From: Sulfurovum sp.
GTDB lineage: Bacteria > Campylobacterota > Campylobacteria > Campylobacterales > Sulfurovaceae
DNA: 7,343 nucleotides
Assembly: GCA_004377245.1 (NCBI GenBank)
Contig: SOIK01000077.1
Coordinates: 1-7,343, forward strand
Reading direction: 5' to 3'
In this document: positions 1 to 6,543 of the stretch, piece after piece
Numbering within the stretch: position 1 is the stretch's first letter
How the letters are laid out: every line of letters begins with the position of its first letter
Program-made: the position numbers and the translations under genes
Notes under the pieces: generated by a model
Database searches by the model: none
The model's input: only the letters and a program-made list of their open reading frames with translations
Told to the model about the DNA's origin: nothing

Positions 1-140
1 GAGAGCCAGTCTCAAGAGAAAAAAGGATAGAGATACAAAATTTATACGATAAACTGCGTAGCGAAGAAGAAGGAACAACAAGAGTTGTGCTTTATGTGAA
101 AAATGAGAAGATTGCAACAGCAGAGGCACTTGAAGACTAG
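1..140 (+). CDS. C-terminal tail of an unrecognised protein (5' end outside the window)
   Basis: One frame is open from base 3 to a TAG stop at 138-140 and gives 45 residues. They are rich in charged residues and end in ATAEALED. The fragment contains a short stretch that looks like two beta strands (TTRVVLYV then EKIATAEAL), preceded by a charged, probably helical segment. I do not recognise the family and assign no function. The stop lies 24 bases before the next start codon, in the same direction, so this gene and the yqiA-like gene may be co-transcribed. The start and most of the protein are outside the window. That it is the end of a real gene is supported only by its continuous frame and its spacing to the next gene. 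Confidence 0.55.
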   Translation, partial: EPVSREKRIEIQNLYDKLRSEEEGTTRVVLYVKNEKIATAEALED

Positions 141-164
141 AAGCAATTAACCTAGGAGTGTAGT

Positions 165-722
165 ATGATCATTTATATACACGGTTTTGGCAGCCATGGA
201 CTAGGAAGCAAAGCTAGTGCTTTTAGAGCCTACTTTAAAACTAAAGGAGAAGCTTTTATTGCTCCTTCTTTGTCTTATGTGCCAGACTTAGCCATACAAA
301 CACTCGAAGAGTTGATAGAGTCGTATGGTAGTGATGTTAAACTCATAGGTTCATCTTTGGGTGGTTTTTATACTCTATATCTAGCTCAAAAGTATGGACT
401 AAAAGCTGTGCTTATCAACCCATCCATTTACCCTTATATCTCCCTCAAAAAAGTTTTAGGAGAAGCCCCCAGTTTTTATGATGAGAGTCATTTTGCGTGG
501 ATGGAGTCACATTTAGAGATGCTTAAAAAGTACAAAACTGATACAGTAGTTCAAGAGGATGTCATGCTCTTACTCCAAAAAGGAGATGAAACACTTGACT
601 ATAAAGAAGCATTGGCAAAACTCCCAAATGCCAAATACATAGTCGAAGAGGGAGGAAGTCATAGTTTTGATGGGATTGAGAGGTATTTTGTTGGGGTTGA
701 AGAATTTTTGATGCATATTTAA
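165..722 (+). CDS. yqiA: YqiA/YcfP-type (UPF0227) alpha/beta-hydrolase esterase
   Basis: A 185-residue cytoplasmic serine hydrolase, close to the roughly 190 residues usual for YqiA. It opens with a strand and an oxyanion-hole motif (IYIHGFGS, residues 3-10), a short alpha/beta-hydrolase hallmark. The nucleophile elbow is GSSLGG at 62-67, with Ser64 as the likely nucleophile. A plausible acid is Asp141 in QKGDETLDY and the likely catalytic histidine is His166 in GGSHSF. All three triad elements are therefore present in the right order. There is no signal peptide or membrane segment. E. coli YqiA hydrolyses acyl-CoA and p-nitrophenyl esters in vitro; the natural substrate is not clear, so only esterase or thioesterase activity is inferred. 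The ATG at 165 is preceded by TAGGAG (153-158) at a 6-base gap. It converges on trpA across a REP-bearing gap. Confidence 0.86.
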   Translation: MIIYIHGFGSHGLGSKASAFRAYFKTKGEAFIAPSLSYVPDLAIQTLEELIESYGSDVKLIGSSLGGFYTLYLAQKYGLKAVLINPSIYPYISLKKVLGEAPSFYDESHFAWMESHLEMLKKYKTDTVVQEDVMLLLQKGDETLDYKEALAKLPNAKYIVEEGGSHSFDGIERYFVGVEEFLMHI

Positions 723-723
723 C

Positions 724-753
724 TGGTTCCCAAACTGAGTTTGGGAATCCATA
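724..753 (+). repeat. REP-like palindrome, copy 1 of an inverted pair
   Basis: The core TTCCCAAACT / AGTTTGGGAA is a perfect 10-bp inverted repeat around a single G (727-747); in practice it would fold as a 9-bp stem with a 3-base loop. The TTCCCAA...TTGGGAA pattern resembles REP elements associated with RAYT/Y1 (IS200-like) transposases in many bacteria, as I recall them. It begins one base after the yqiA stop. The reverse complement of this 30-base unit matches copy 2 (801-830) at 25 of 30 positions, including asymmetric flanks (TATG on one side, GGGAAC on the other), so the two are oriented copies and not chance palindromes. No transposase lies in the window. No T-tract follows the stem, so it is not a canonical intrinsic terminator, although it could stop or protect transcripts. 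Confidence 0.75.
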
Positions 754-800
754 CATCAACATAATAAACAAAAAAACATATACTCCATAACAAACTCTCA

Positions 801-830
801 TATGCATTCCCAAATGCAATTTGGGAACGA
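801..830 (-). repeat. REP-like palindrome, copy 2 of an inverted pair
   Basis: The core TTCCCAAAT, loop GCA, ATTTGGGAA (807-827) is a perfect 9-bp stem. The unit is in the opposite orientation to copy 1 and shares its flanks: TATG at the inner edge and GGGAAC at the outer edge of the pair. The substitutions between copies include a compensated change in the stem top, where the pair C735-G739 of copy 1 is T815-A819 in copy 2; this fits selection or exchange that keeps the hairpin. The unit ends 8 bases before the trpA stop codon, so the mRNA of trpA read on the minus strand would enter this hairpin immediately after translation ends. The two copies are separated by 47 AT-rich bases without a gene. 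Confidence 0.75.
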
Positions 831-838
831 GGGTGAAA

Positions 839-1579
839 CTATTCGTTTATCTTCTCTTTTATCTCTCTGGCAATAGCAGAAATCTTAGTGATCTTCTGTG
901 AATCACTTAAACTTTCGTCAAGCAATACTTTCACAAAAGCAGAACCCACGATGACACCATCTACACCTTCGGCTTTCTCTTTGGCTGTATTTTCATCTAC
1001 ACCAAAACCTACATAAACAGGGGTTTTAGTGAATGATCTGATATCTGTGATGATGGGCTGTAGATCTTCACTTTTTCCTGCACCGGTGATACCTGCATAG
1101 GCTACAAGGTAGATGAACTTTTTCGCATCTGTGACTATCTGTTCTATACGTGCTTTCGAGTCTGTAGGTGCGATGAAGTCTATGAGGTTAAGCCCTGCTG
1201 CTTCTATCTGTGGTTTGTAAGGCGTTGCTTCTTCGAAAGGTAAGTCTGGGATGATGAAACCATTTACGCCTGCTTTCTTTGCTTCTGCTATAAATTTGTC
1301 TATACCTTTATGGTAAAAAGGATTAAAGTATCCCATCCATAAGGTATCGATGTGCGGAGCTATCTTACTTGAAACTTCAAAAAGGTGGTCGAGTTTAAAA
1401 CCGTTCTGTAAAGCTTTGAGGTTTGCTTTTTCTATGACAGGACCATCTGCAACGGGGTCAGAGAAAGGCATACCAAGTTCTAGGGTGTCAACACCTGCCT
1501 CACCTAAAGCCAAAGCGGCATCTACTGTAAACTCTAACGAAGGGAAACCTGTGGTGATATATGCAACTAAATTTTTCAA
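839..1579 (-). CDS. trpA: Tryptophan synthase alpha subunit
   Basis: TrpA cleaves indole-3-glycerol phosphate to indole and glyceraldehyde-3-phosphate and passes indole to TrpB through the alpha2-beta2 complex tunnel. The 246-residue TIM barrel carries the catalytic pair Glu34 (in LELGMPFSD) and Asp45 (in PVADGP), spaced as Glu49/Asp60 of E. coli. It also has YFNP (84-87), PDLP (111-114), the mobile loop-6 segment GITGAG (163-168), and the phosphate-binding GFG (191-193) and VGSA (211-214). It is about 20 residues shorter at the N-terminus than E. coli TrpA but starts right at the first barrel strand (LVAYITTGFP). The start codon is TTG: an in-frame TAA lies only four codons upstream (1592-1594) and the next in-frame ATG is Met37, past the catalytic Glu. 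AAAGAG on the minus strand (1586-1591), 6 bases from TTG, fits as the ribosome site. No trpB or other trp gene adjoins it. Confidence 0.97.
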   Translation of the reverse strand: MKNLVAYITTGFPSLEFTVDAALALGEAGVDTLELGMPFSDPVADGPVIEKANLKALQNGFKLDHLFEVSSKIAPHIDTLWMGYFNPFYHKGIDKFIAEAKKAGVNGFIIPDLPFEEATPYKPQIEAAGLNLIDFIAPTDSKARIEQIVTDAKKFIYLVAYAGITGAGKSEDLQPIITDIRSFTKTPVYVGFGVDENTAKEKAEGVDGVIVGSAFVKVLLDESLSDSQKITKISAIAREIKEKINE

Positions 1580-1600
1580 TATATACTCTTTTTAACTCGA

Positions 1601-1606
1601 ATTATG
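1601..1606 (-). promoter_or_regulatory. Candidate -10 element for trpA
   Basis: On the minus strand CATAAT matches the TATAAT consensus at 5 of 6 positions and is preceded by ATTG. Transcription would begin roughly 14-15 bases before the TTG start, leaving just enough leader for the AAAGAG site. No good -35 hexamer is visible, only a T-rich run upstream, which is common for sigma70 promoters in Campylobacterota. This is a low-confidence call from sequence alone in very AT-rich DNA. Confidence 0.33.
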
Positions 1607-1636
1607 CAATAGAAATCATAAAACTATCATTCATCA

Positions 1637-1690
1637 TTGAGCTTATGACATTCACATAAAATCATCGCCTAACCTTTGGGTTAAGCTCAA
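1637..1690. repeat. Perfect 9-bp inverted repeat in the trpA-panB divergent region
   Basis: TTGAGCTTA at 1637-1645 is exactly inverted at 1682-1690 (TAAGCTCAA). Inside it lies a smaller inverted repeat, TAACC (1670-1674) with GGTTA (1679-1683) around TTTG, which overlaps the right arm, so the two folds are mutually exclusive. The element sits 58 bases upstream of the trpA start and 142 bases upstream of panB. It could be a cruciform or operator-like site, an alternative RNA fold, or the remnant of something older. No T-tract typical of a terminator follows directly; ATTTT begins at the base after the right arm on the plus strand. No regulator can be named. Confidence 0.4.
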
Positions 1691-1783
1691 ATTTTCTGCA
1701 AACACCCTAAACTCAAGCATGAACGCTATTTTTATGCATCTATTACATAATTCGGGTTTATATAAATAATTTTCGATATTATA

Positions 1784-1792
1784 TGATAAAAT
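1784..1792 (+). promoter_or_regulatory. Candidate extended -10 promoter for panB
   Basis: TGATAAAAT combines an extended -10 TG, one spacer base and TAAAAT, which matches TATAAT at 5 of 6 positions. Initiation would fall near 1799-1800, giving a leader of about 32 bases before the panB ATG. The DNA upstream is very AT-rich (roughly 1737-1783) without a clear -35 hexamer, as is typical for this phylum. It would serve panB and probably the BON lipoprotein and ruvB downstream. Other AT-rich hexamers nearby could compete, so confidence is moderate to low. Confidence 0.42.
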
Positions 1793-1831
1793 GAGTAAAA
1801 ATATAGATTATATGAGAGATGTAGGAATAAG

Positions 1832-2644
1832 ATGAGTATCCATACCCCTAAAATAGAGAAAAAAGTAACTTTAACAACTATTGCGAAGATGAAAGGTGTA
1901 GAGCCTATTACGATGGTGACAGCGTATGATGCTCTTTTCGCACAACTTTTTGATGGTGAAGTTGAGATGATCCTTGTAGGTGACAGTCTCAACATGAGTT
2001 TTCTTGGTAAAGAAGATACGCTTTCAGCAACGATGGATCAGATGATCTACCATACACAGGCTGTGTGTAATGGTGCGAAGTTACCACTCATCGTACTTGA
2101 TATGCCTTTTGGTTCTTACACTACACCTGAACTTGCAGTGCAAAATGCAACAAGAGCTTATCAAGAAACCAATGCCCAAGCTATTAAAATAGAGGGTGGG
2201 AAAGAGAGAGCACACATCATTGAGGCACTTACACAAAATTCCATTGCCGTACTTGGACACATAGGTCTGATGCCACAGTTTTTACGAAGCGATGGTGGAT
2301 ACAAGATAAGAGGGAAAGACCAGGCAGATATAGATACTCTTGTGGAAGATGCTAAAGCACTTGAAGCTGCTGGTGTATTTGCCATTGTTGTAGAAGGTGT
2401 GAAAAGTGAAGCGGCAGAAGCTATCACCAGAGCTGTATCTGTACCTACCATAGGTATCGGCGCAGGTAATACAACAGATGGACAAGTATTGGTTTGGAGT
2501 GATATGTTTGGTTTCTTTGAAGCGTTTAAACCGAAGTTTGTAAAGCAATATTGTGACGGAGCAAAACATGTTCGTGATGGTTTAGAAGCATATAGAAATG
2601 AAGTCAAAGCTAAAGAATTTCCTAGCGAAGAATATACCTACTAA
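1832..2644 (+). CDS. panB: 3-methyl-2-oxobutanoate (ketopantoate) hydroxymethyltransferase
   Basis: PanB transfers a hydroxymethyl group from 5,10-methylenetetrahydrofolate to alpha-ketoisovalerate, making ketopantoate, the committed step to pantothenate and coenzyme A. It acts in the cytoplasm as a Mg2+-dependent TIM-barrel enzyme. The 270-residue length is normal. Expected active-site residues are visible: Asp51 (ILVGDSLNM) and Asp90 (VLDMPFGSY) for metal, Lys119 (AIKIEGG) and the general base Glu188 (VVEGV), corresponding to E. coli Asp45, Asp84, Lys112 and Glu181. Further hallmarks are MVTAYDA (28-34), GHIGLMPQ (142-149) and the glycine-rich IGIGAG (207-212). The ATG at 1832 follows TAGGA (1822-1826) at a 5-base gap. 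panC and panD are not in the window. The stop overlaps the ribosome site of the next gene (AAGGGG, 2643-2648), which suggests translational coupling. Confidence 0.98.
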   Translation: MSIHTPKIEKKVTLTTIAKMKGVEPITMVTAYDALFAQLFDGEVEMILVGDSLNMSFLGKEDTLSATMDQMIYHTQAVCNGAKLPLIVLDMPFGSYTTPELAVQNATRAYQETNAQAIKIEGGKERAHIIEALTQNSIAVLGHIGLMPQFLRSDGGYKIRGKDQADIDTLVEDAKALEAAGVFAIVVEGVKSEAAEAITRAVSVPTIGIGAGNTTDGQVLVWSDMFGFFEAFKPKFVKQYCDGAKHVRDGLEAYRNEVKAKEFPSEEYTY

Positions 2645-2652
2645 GGGGTTTT

Positions 2653-2952
2653 ATGATGAAAATAATTTTAAGCATATTAAGTGTTGTAGCAGTAATGATG
2701 ATGAGTGGATGTGCAGATAAAAGTGATGTTAAACTAAGTAAAATAGCTGGTTTTGGTGCTGTTTCTGATGTAAAAACAAAGCTCTCTAAGACACAAGGAC
2801 TACAAAACACCAATATCATAGTTAGTGTAGAAAATGGTAAAACTGTATTAAGTGGTGTAGTGCATAGTAAAAAACAGAAATTTTTAGCAAGTACTGTAGC
2901 AAGATCAGTAAGAAGTTCTGGTACTGTGGTAAATCGTTTGGCGGTACAGTAA
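2653..2952 (+). CDS. Small BON-domain lipoprotein
   Basis: A 99-residue secreted protein. The N-terminus has a Lys, a hydrophobic core (IILSILSVVAVMMM) and the lipobox-like MSGC with Cys20 as the probable lipidated residue. Met at -3 is unusual, since Leu is typical. Ala follows the Cys; by the E. coli +2 rule that would favour the outer membrane, if the rule applies here. Residues about 36-98 fit one BON domain (as in OsmY/DolP-type proteins): AVSDVKTKL, then the signature-like IIVSVENGKTVLSGVV, then a helix and a final VVNRLAV strand. BON domains are associated with membrane and phospholipid binding and envelope integrity; the specific role here is unknown. Start choice is between tandem ATGs at 2653 and 2656; the second has a better gap (7 bases) to AAGGGG. 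It lies 8 bases after panB and 3 before ruvB. Confidence 0.85.
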   Translation: MMKIILSILSVVAVMMMSGCADKSDVKLSKIAGFGAVSDVKTKLSKTQGLQNTNIIVSVENGKTVLSGVVHSKKQKFLASTVARSVRSSGTVVNRLAVQ

Positions 2953-2955
2953 ACG

Positions 2956-3966
2956 ATGGAAAGAATGGTTGAGATAGAACGCTTTGATGAAGAAGTAAGT
3001 TATGAAATGACCCTCCGCCCCAGCTCTTGGGATGAGTATATAGGTCAAGAGAAGATGAAAAAGAATCTCAAAGTTTTTATAGAAGCGAGTAAAAAGAGAG
3101 AAGAAGCTTTAGACCACATCCTCTTTTTTGGTCCCCCAGGTTTAGGTAAAACGACCATAGCAAATATCATTGCAACAGAGATGAATGCAAATATCAAAAC
3201 TACTGCTGCACCGATGATAGAAAAAGCAGGAGACTTAGCGGCACTTTTGACCAATATCGAAGAGGGAGACATCCTTTTCATAGACGAAATTCACCGTATG
3301 AGCCCAGCTATCGAAGAGATACTCTACCCTGCAATGGAGGACTTTCGTTTAGATATCATCATAGGGTCTGGACCTGCAGCACAAACAGTGAAGATAGATC
3401 TACCACGTTTCACACTTATAGGGGCAACAACGAGAGCAGGGATGTTGTCAAATCCTCTTAGAGAGCGTTTCGGTATGCACTTTAGAATGCAGTTTTATAC
3501 CCCTGAAGAGCTCTCTAAGATAGTCGCCCAAGCAGCACATAAACTAGAAAAACCTTCACATCAAGAAGCTTCTGTGGAGATAGCCAGAAGAAGTAGGGGT
3601 ACACCACGTATTGCTTTACGATTACTCAAACGTGTACGAGATTTTTCAGAAGTAGCCAATGAAAAAGAGGTCACATTAGAGCGTGCAAGGTATGCTTTGG
3701 ATGAACTTGGGGTTAATCACCTTGGATTTGATGAACAAGATATACAGTTATTGGAGCTTCTGGTAAGCGCAAAAAGTAAACCAATGGGACTCAGTACCAT
3801 AGGTGCAGCACTCAGTGAAGATGAGGGTACGATAGAAGATGTACTAGAGCCGTATCTCATTGCAAATGGATATATAGAGCGAACAGCTCGTGGCCGTATA
3901 GCCACACAAAAAAGTTACGAACACTTTAAACTGGGTGGATTAGCAGATGAGGGTCTTTTTGAATGA
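2956..3966 (+). CDS. ruvB: Holliday junction branch-migration ATPase RuvB
   Basis: RuvB is the hexameric AAA+ motor that, guided by RuvA, drives branch migration of Holliday junctions for resolution by RuvC. The 336 residues have the full architecture. Walker A is GPPGLGKTT (59-67, Lys65), Walker B is LFIDEIH (107-113, Asp110/Glu111), and sensor 1 is GATTRAG (156-162). The arginine-finger region is PLRERFG (167-173) and sensor 2 is RGTPRIA (214-220). The C-terminal winged helix ends with RTARGRIAT (309-317), which contacts DNA. The chosen ATG at 2956 gives [10 protein letters not shown], the N-terminus expected in Campylobacterota; a second ATG at 2965 is possible. Its ribosome site is poor (GGCGGT at 2940-2945 is the best), and the upstream stop is only 3 bases away, so translation probably depends on coupling to the BON lipoprotein gene. 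ruvA and ruvC are not in the window. Confidence 0.99.
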   Translation: MERMVEIERFDEEVSYEMTLRPSSWDEYIGQEKMKKNLKVFIEASKKREEALDHILFFGPPGLGKTTIANIIATEMNANIKTTAAPMIEKAGDLAALLTNIEEGDILFIDEIHRMSPAIEEILYPAMEDFRLDIIIGSGPAAQTVKIDLPRFTLIGATTRAGMLSNPLRERFGMHFRMQFYTPEELSKIVAQAAHKLEKPSHQEASVEIARRSRGTPRIALRLLKRVRDFSEVANEKEVTLERARYALDELGVNHLGFDEQDIQLLELLVSAKSKPMGLSTIGAALSEDEGTIEDVLEPYLIANGYIERTARGRIATQKSYEHFKLGGLADEGLFE

Positions 3967-3991
3967 TAAGTAGCATACCTGAACCAATAGG

Positions 3992-4012
3992 TGAAGCTTC
4001 AGCTTCAAGGAG
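3992..4012 (+). promoter_or_regulatory. Ribosome site with adjoining small hairpin before the AI-2E-family gene
   Basis: A strong AAGGAG site (4007-4012) stands 6 bases before the ATG at 4019. Immediately upstream TGAAGC (3992-3997) and GCTTCA (4002-4007) form a 6-bp stem with a TTCA loop whose last base overlaps the ribosome site. The stem does not bury the core GGAG, so any effect on translation would be mild. The stem is short enough to be coincidence. Confidence 0.35.
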
Positions 4013-4018
4013 AAATAT

Positions 4019-5062
4019 ATGATCAGTAATAAAAGTTTAATGATTACAGCACTCTTTATACTCTCGATCGTCGGTGCGTATAGCATCTATAAACCTTTTT
4101 TACTCTCTATAGTAGTTGCAATGTTGCTTACAATGGCAACCTATAACTTGACTAAAAAAATGATAAAATATTTTAAATCAAGAAAGATCAGTGCCGCTAT
4201 TGTTACTGTTCTTTTAACCCTTATTATATTTGCACCTATAGTTTATATCGCAACGGTTGGGGTAACGAATGCTGCAAATTTGGATATAGCAACCATTCAA
4301 GAGGTTACTTCTGTAGTCAAAACATTTGCTGAAGAGATTCCTTATCTCAAAGAGTGGGTCGAAGCAGGCTTAAGTGATGAGAAGATCGCAGGGTATATAC
4401 GAGAGTCCACTTCTTATATGACAACTGCAGGAAGTGTAGGACTGGGATTTGTAAAAAATATGGTACTTGTCCTTGTATTTTATTTTATCATTAACTATTA
4501 TGGGGAAAGTTTTTTTGAGTTAGTACGTGCACTGATGCCTGTAAGTAAAATGAAAAGTGCAAAGATGATACATGAAGTTTCATCTACGATGGAAGTGGTT
4601 TTTTATTCTATCATAGTGACTGCGATTTTTGAAGGATTTCTTTTTGGGATCATGGCAAGCTACTTTGGATTTAACGGTTTGTTATTTGGTGTCATTTATG
4701 GCTTTGCTTCTCTTATCCCTCTTATTGGTGGTGCAGTGGTATGGATACCGGTTGCACTCTATAGTTGGACAAAAATAGATGCCAATACAGCGATTATTAT
4801 CGCAAGTTATTCTGTGATTGTCATCTCTATTATCGCAGATACTTTTATCAAACCGGTTATTATAAAAGTGATCAAAGAAGATCTGCTTAAAAGTACTATC
4901 GAGATTAATGAGATAGTTATTTTCTTCTCTATTTTAGCAGGTATGAGTACCTATGGTTTTTGGGGTATGATCTTAGGACCAGCAATCACCTCATTTTTGA
5001 TCGCCATTACAAAAATATATATTGACTATAATTATAAAGAACAAGCTACTATGCAAAATTAA
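4019..5062 (+). CDS. AI-2E/PerM-family (formerly DUF20) transport membrane protein
   Basis: A 347-residue polytopic inner-membrane protein in the size range of this family. Hydrophobic segments lie near residues 7-24, 26-44, 58-80, 140-160, 193-215, 218-240, 254-276 and 298-330. A soluble, helical loop (about 85-138) follows the third segment, as is usual for the family. The conserved core is ASLIPLIGGAVVWIPVAL (230-247), followed by IKPVII (277-282) and YGFWGMILGPA (312-322). The family includes E. coli TqsA, YdiK and PerM and sodium/proton antiporters of other bacteria; substrates differ, so none is assigned, and the name does not prove autoinducer-2 export. It follows ruvB after 52 bases in the same direction and has its own strong ribosome site, so it may be co-transcribed. 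No independent promoter is evident. Confidence 0.91.
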   Translation: MISNKSLMITALFILSIVGAYSIYKPFLLSIVVAMLLTMATYNLTKKMIKYFKSRKISAAIVTVLLTLIIFAPIVYIATVGVTNAANLDIATIQEVTSVVKTFAEEIPYLKEWVEAGLSDEKIAGYIRESTSYMTTAGSVGLGFVKNMVLVLVFYFIINYYGESFFELVRALMPVSKMKSAKMIHEVSSTMEVVFYSIIVTAIFEGFLFGIMASYFGFNGLLFGVIYGFASLIPLIGGAVVWIPVALYSWTKIDANTAIIIASYSVIVISIIADTFIKPVIIKVIKEDLLKSTIEINEIVIFFSILAGMSTYGFWGMILGPAITSFLIAITKIYIDYNYKEQATMQN

Positions 5063-5113
5063 TATTTACCATCAATTAACCATTCTTCTTTACAATAGAA
5101 CTATCTATATCAA

Positions 5114-5118
5114 AGGAG
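5114..5118 (+). promoter_or_regulatory. Ribosome site that fixes the htrA start
   Basis: AGGAG at 5114-5118 is followed by two in-frame ATGs. The one at 5120 is a single base away, too close for normal initiation. The one at 5126 is 7 bases away and gives MKKILFL, a typical signal-peptide N-terminus. The shorter start is therefore preferred. Confidence 0.8.
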
Positions 5119-5125
5119 AATGATC

Positions 5126-6523
5126 ATGAAAAAGATACTTTTTTTATCTACACTTACATTTTTTACACTTTATGCTGGAGAGATCAGTTTTAGTGAAGCA
5201 GCACCTAACCCTCTTCATAAAACACCTGTAAAGCAGAATGAGATATTCTCGTTCCATGATGCTATCAAAGATTCTATTCATGCAGTAGTCAATATCTCGA
5301 TCAAAGTACATTCACAAATAGACCCTAGAGGCAGCAGACTGTTTCAAGACCCGTTTTTTGAGAGATTCTTTGGGGAACAGTTTCGCAGACAAGTCCCTAG
5401 AGAGAGGATACAAAGAGCATTAGGCTCCGGAGTGATCCTCTCTAAAGACGGATATATCGTTACGAACAACCATGTTGTATCAAATGCGGATGAAATAACA
5501 GTCACACTGCATGGAAGTGATAAAGAGTACAGTGCCAAGCTGATAGGTACAGACAAAGGGAGCGACCTTGCGGTCATTAAGATAGAGGCGAAAGATCTTA
5601 AGCCTATCAAGTTGGCACAGGCTAAAGATATTAGACTTGGTGATGTAGTCTTTGCCATCGGTAATCCTTTTGCTATAGGTGAAACAGTGACACAGGGCAT
5701 CGTCTCTGCACTCAACAAACACTCAATGGGTATCAACCAGTATGAGAACTTTATCCAGACGGATGCTTCTATCAACCCCGGGAACTCCGGAGGTGCATTG
5801 GTAGACAGCAGAGGAGCACTGATAGGAATTAACTCAGCAATCATCTCCAGAAGTGGGGGCAATAACGGTATAGGGTTTGCCATTCCTGTGGATATGATGA
5901 GAAATGTCGTTACAAATCTTGTAGACAAAGGAAAGGTGGAGCGAGGATATATGGGGGTGCACATCTCCAAAGTAACCAAAAAGCTCAAACCGCTCTATCG
6001 TCATAAAAAAGGTGCGGTTATTACAGATGTGGAGAAAGGAAGTGCTGCAGATAAATCAGGTCTGCAAAGAGGAGATCTGATCATAAAAGTGGATGAGAGA
6101 TCAGTTGAGTCTCCTGCCTCACTTCAAAACATCGTGGCTTCCCTCTCTCCTGGTAAAACAATCTCCATAGAGTTGGAAAGAAACCGTAAAATACTCACCG
6201 TTCCTTTGAAACTCGCATCCAGAGATTCAGTGCAGTCTGTGAGTAAGATACTCGAAGGTGCAACACTCTCCACACTTGATCATCAAAAAAGAAGAGATCT
6301 GAGACTCTCTGCAGAGAGTGAAGGGGTAGTTGTTGTTAATGTCGTTCCCTCAAGTAAAGCAGCAAAAGATGGTTTTCATGTAGGAGATGTTATTATTCAA
6401 GTTGAAGGTAGTGCAATTACCTCAATGAAAGATCTAAAAAGAGCGTTACAAGCCGATCCTCAAGATGCCAAGAGAGTCTATATCAATCGTCATGGGTTGA
6501 TCTTGCTTTTGGTTATTAGTTAA
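5126..6523 (+). CDS. htrA: Periplasmic serine protease/chaperone HtrA (DegP/DegQ type)
   Basis: HtrA degrades or refolds damaged envelope proteins in the periplasm. From the ATG at 5126 it has 465 residues. Residues 1-16 are a Sec signal peptide (MKKILFLSTLTFFTLYA), with cleavage likely after YA or YAG. A trypsin-like domain follows with the full triad: His116 (TNNHVV), Asp147 (GSDLAVIKI) and Ser221 (NPGNSGGAL). The phenylalanine-rich segment QDPFFERFFG (74-83) corresponds to the LA-loop region of DegP-type proteases. Two PDZ domains follow, at about 274-365 (from RGYMGV) and 378-462 (EGVVVVNVVPSSKAAKDG). Protease plus two PDZ domains is the DegP/DegQ layout. The gene lies 63 bases after the AI-2E-family gene; TACAAT at 5091-5096 is a possible -10, weakly supported. 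A response regulator follows, as at the Campylobacter htrA-cprRS locus, which suggests linked control of envelope stress. Confidence 0.97.
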   Translation: MKKILFLSTLTFFTLYAGEISFSEAAPNPLHKTPVKQNEIFSFHDAIKDSIHAVVNISIKVHSQIDPRGSRLFQDPFFERFFGEQFRRQVPRERIQRALGSGVILSKDGYIVTNNHVVSNADEITVTLHGSDKEYSAKLIGTDKGSDLAVIKIEAKDLKPIKLAQAKDIRLGDVVFAIGNPFAIGETVTQGIVSALNKHSMGINQYENFIQTDASINPGNSGGALVDSRGALIGINSAIISRSGGNNGIGFAIPVDMMRNVVTNLVDKGKVERGYMGVHISKVTKKLKPLYRHKKGAVITDVEKGSAADKSGLQRGDLIIKVDERSVESPASLQNIVASLSPGKTISIELERNRKILTVPLKLASRDSVQSVSKILEGATLSTLDHQKRRDLRLSAESEGVVVVNVVPSSKAAKDGFHVGDVIIQVEGSAITSMKDLKRALQADPQDAKRVYINRHGLILLLVIS

Positions 6524-6543
6524 CAATGGTATAGATTTTAAAA

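Noticed and set aside
562..819. Minus-strand frames spanning the end of yqiA and the REP pair
   Set aside because: They overlap the conserved His end of yqiA and run through the palindromes. No family resemblance is seen, and they are explained by the low stop density there.
727..827. The REP-like hairpins as intrinsic terminators
   Set aside because: Neither stem is directly followed by a T-tract on either strand. The nearest run (A7 at 770-776, T7 on the minus strand) is about 30 bases past copy 2, so a Rho-independent terminator was not called.
2161..2607. A 148-codon minus-strand frame, and another of 95 codons, inside panB
   Set aside because: Both are antisense to a clear panB with all active-site residues. 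Their composition is typical of antisense shadows.
5344..5988. A 214-codon open frame on the minus strand inside htrA
   Set aside because: It is antisense to the protease domain of htrA, whose motifs are intact. Its translation has no recognisable domain and it has no convincing ribosome site, so it is a shadow frame.
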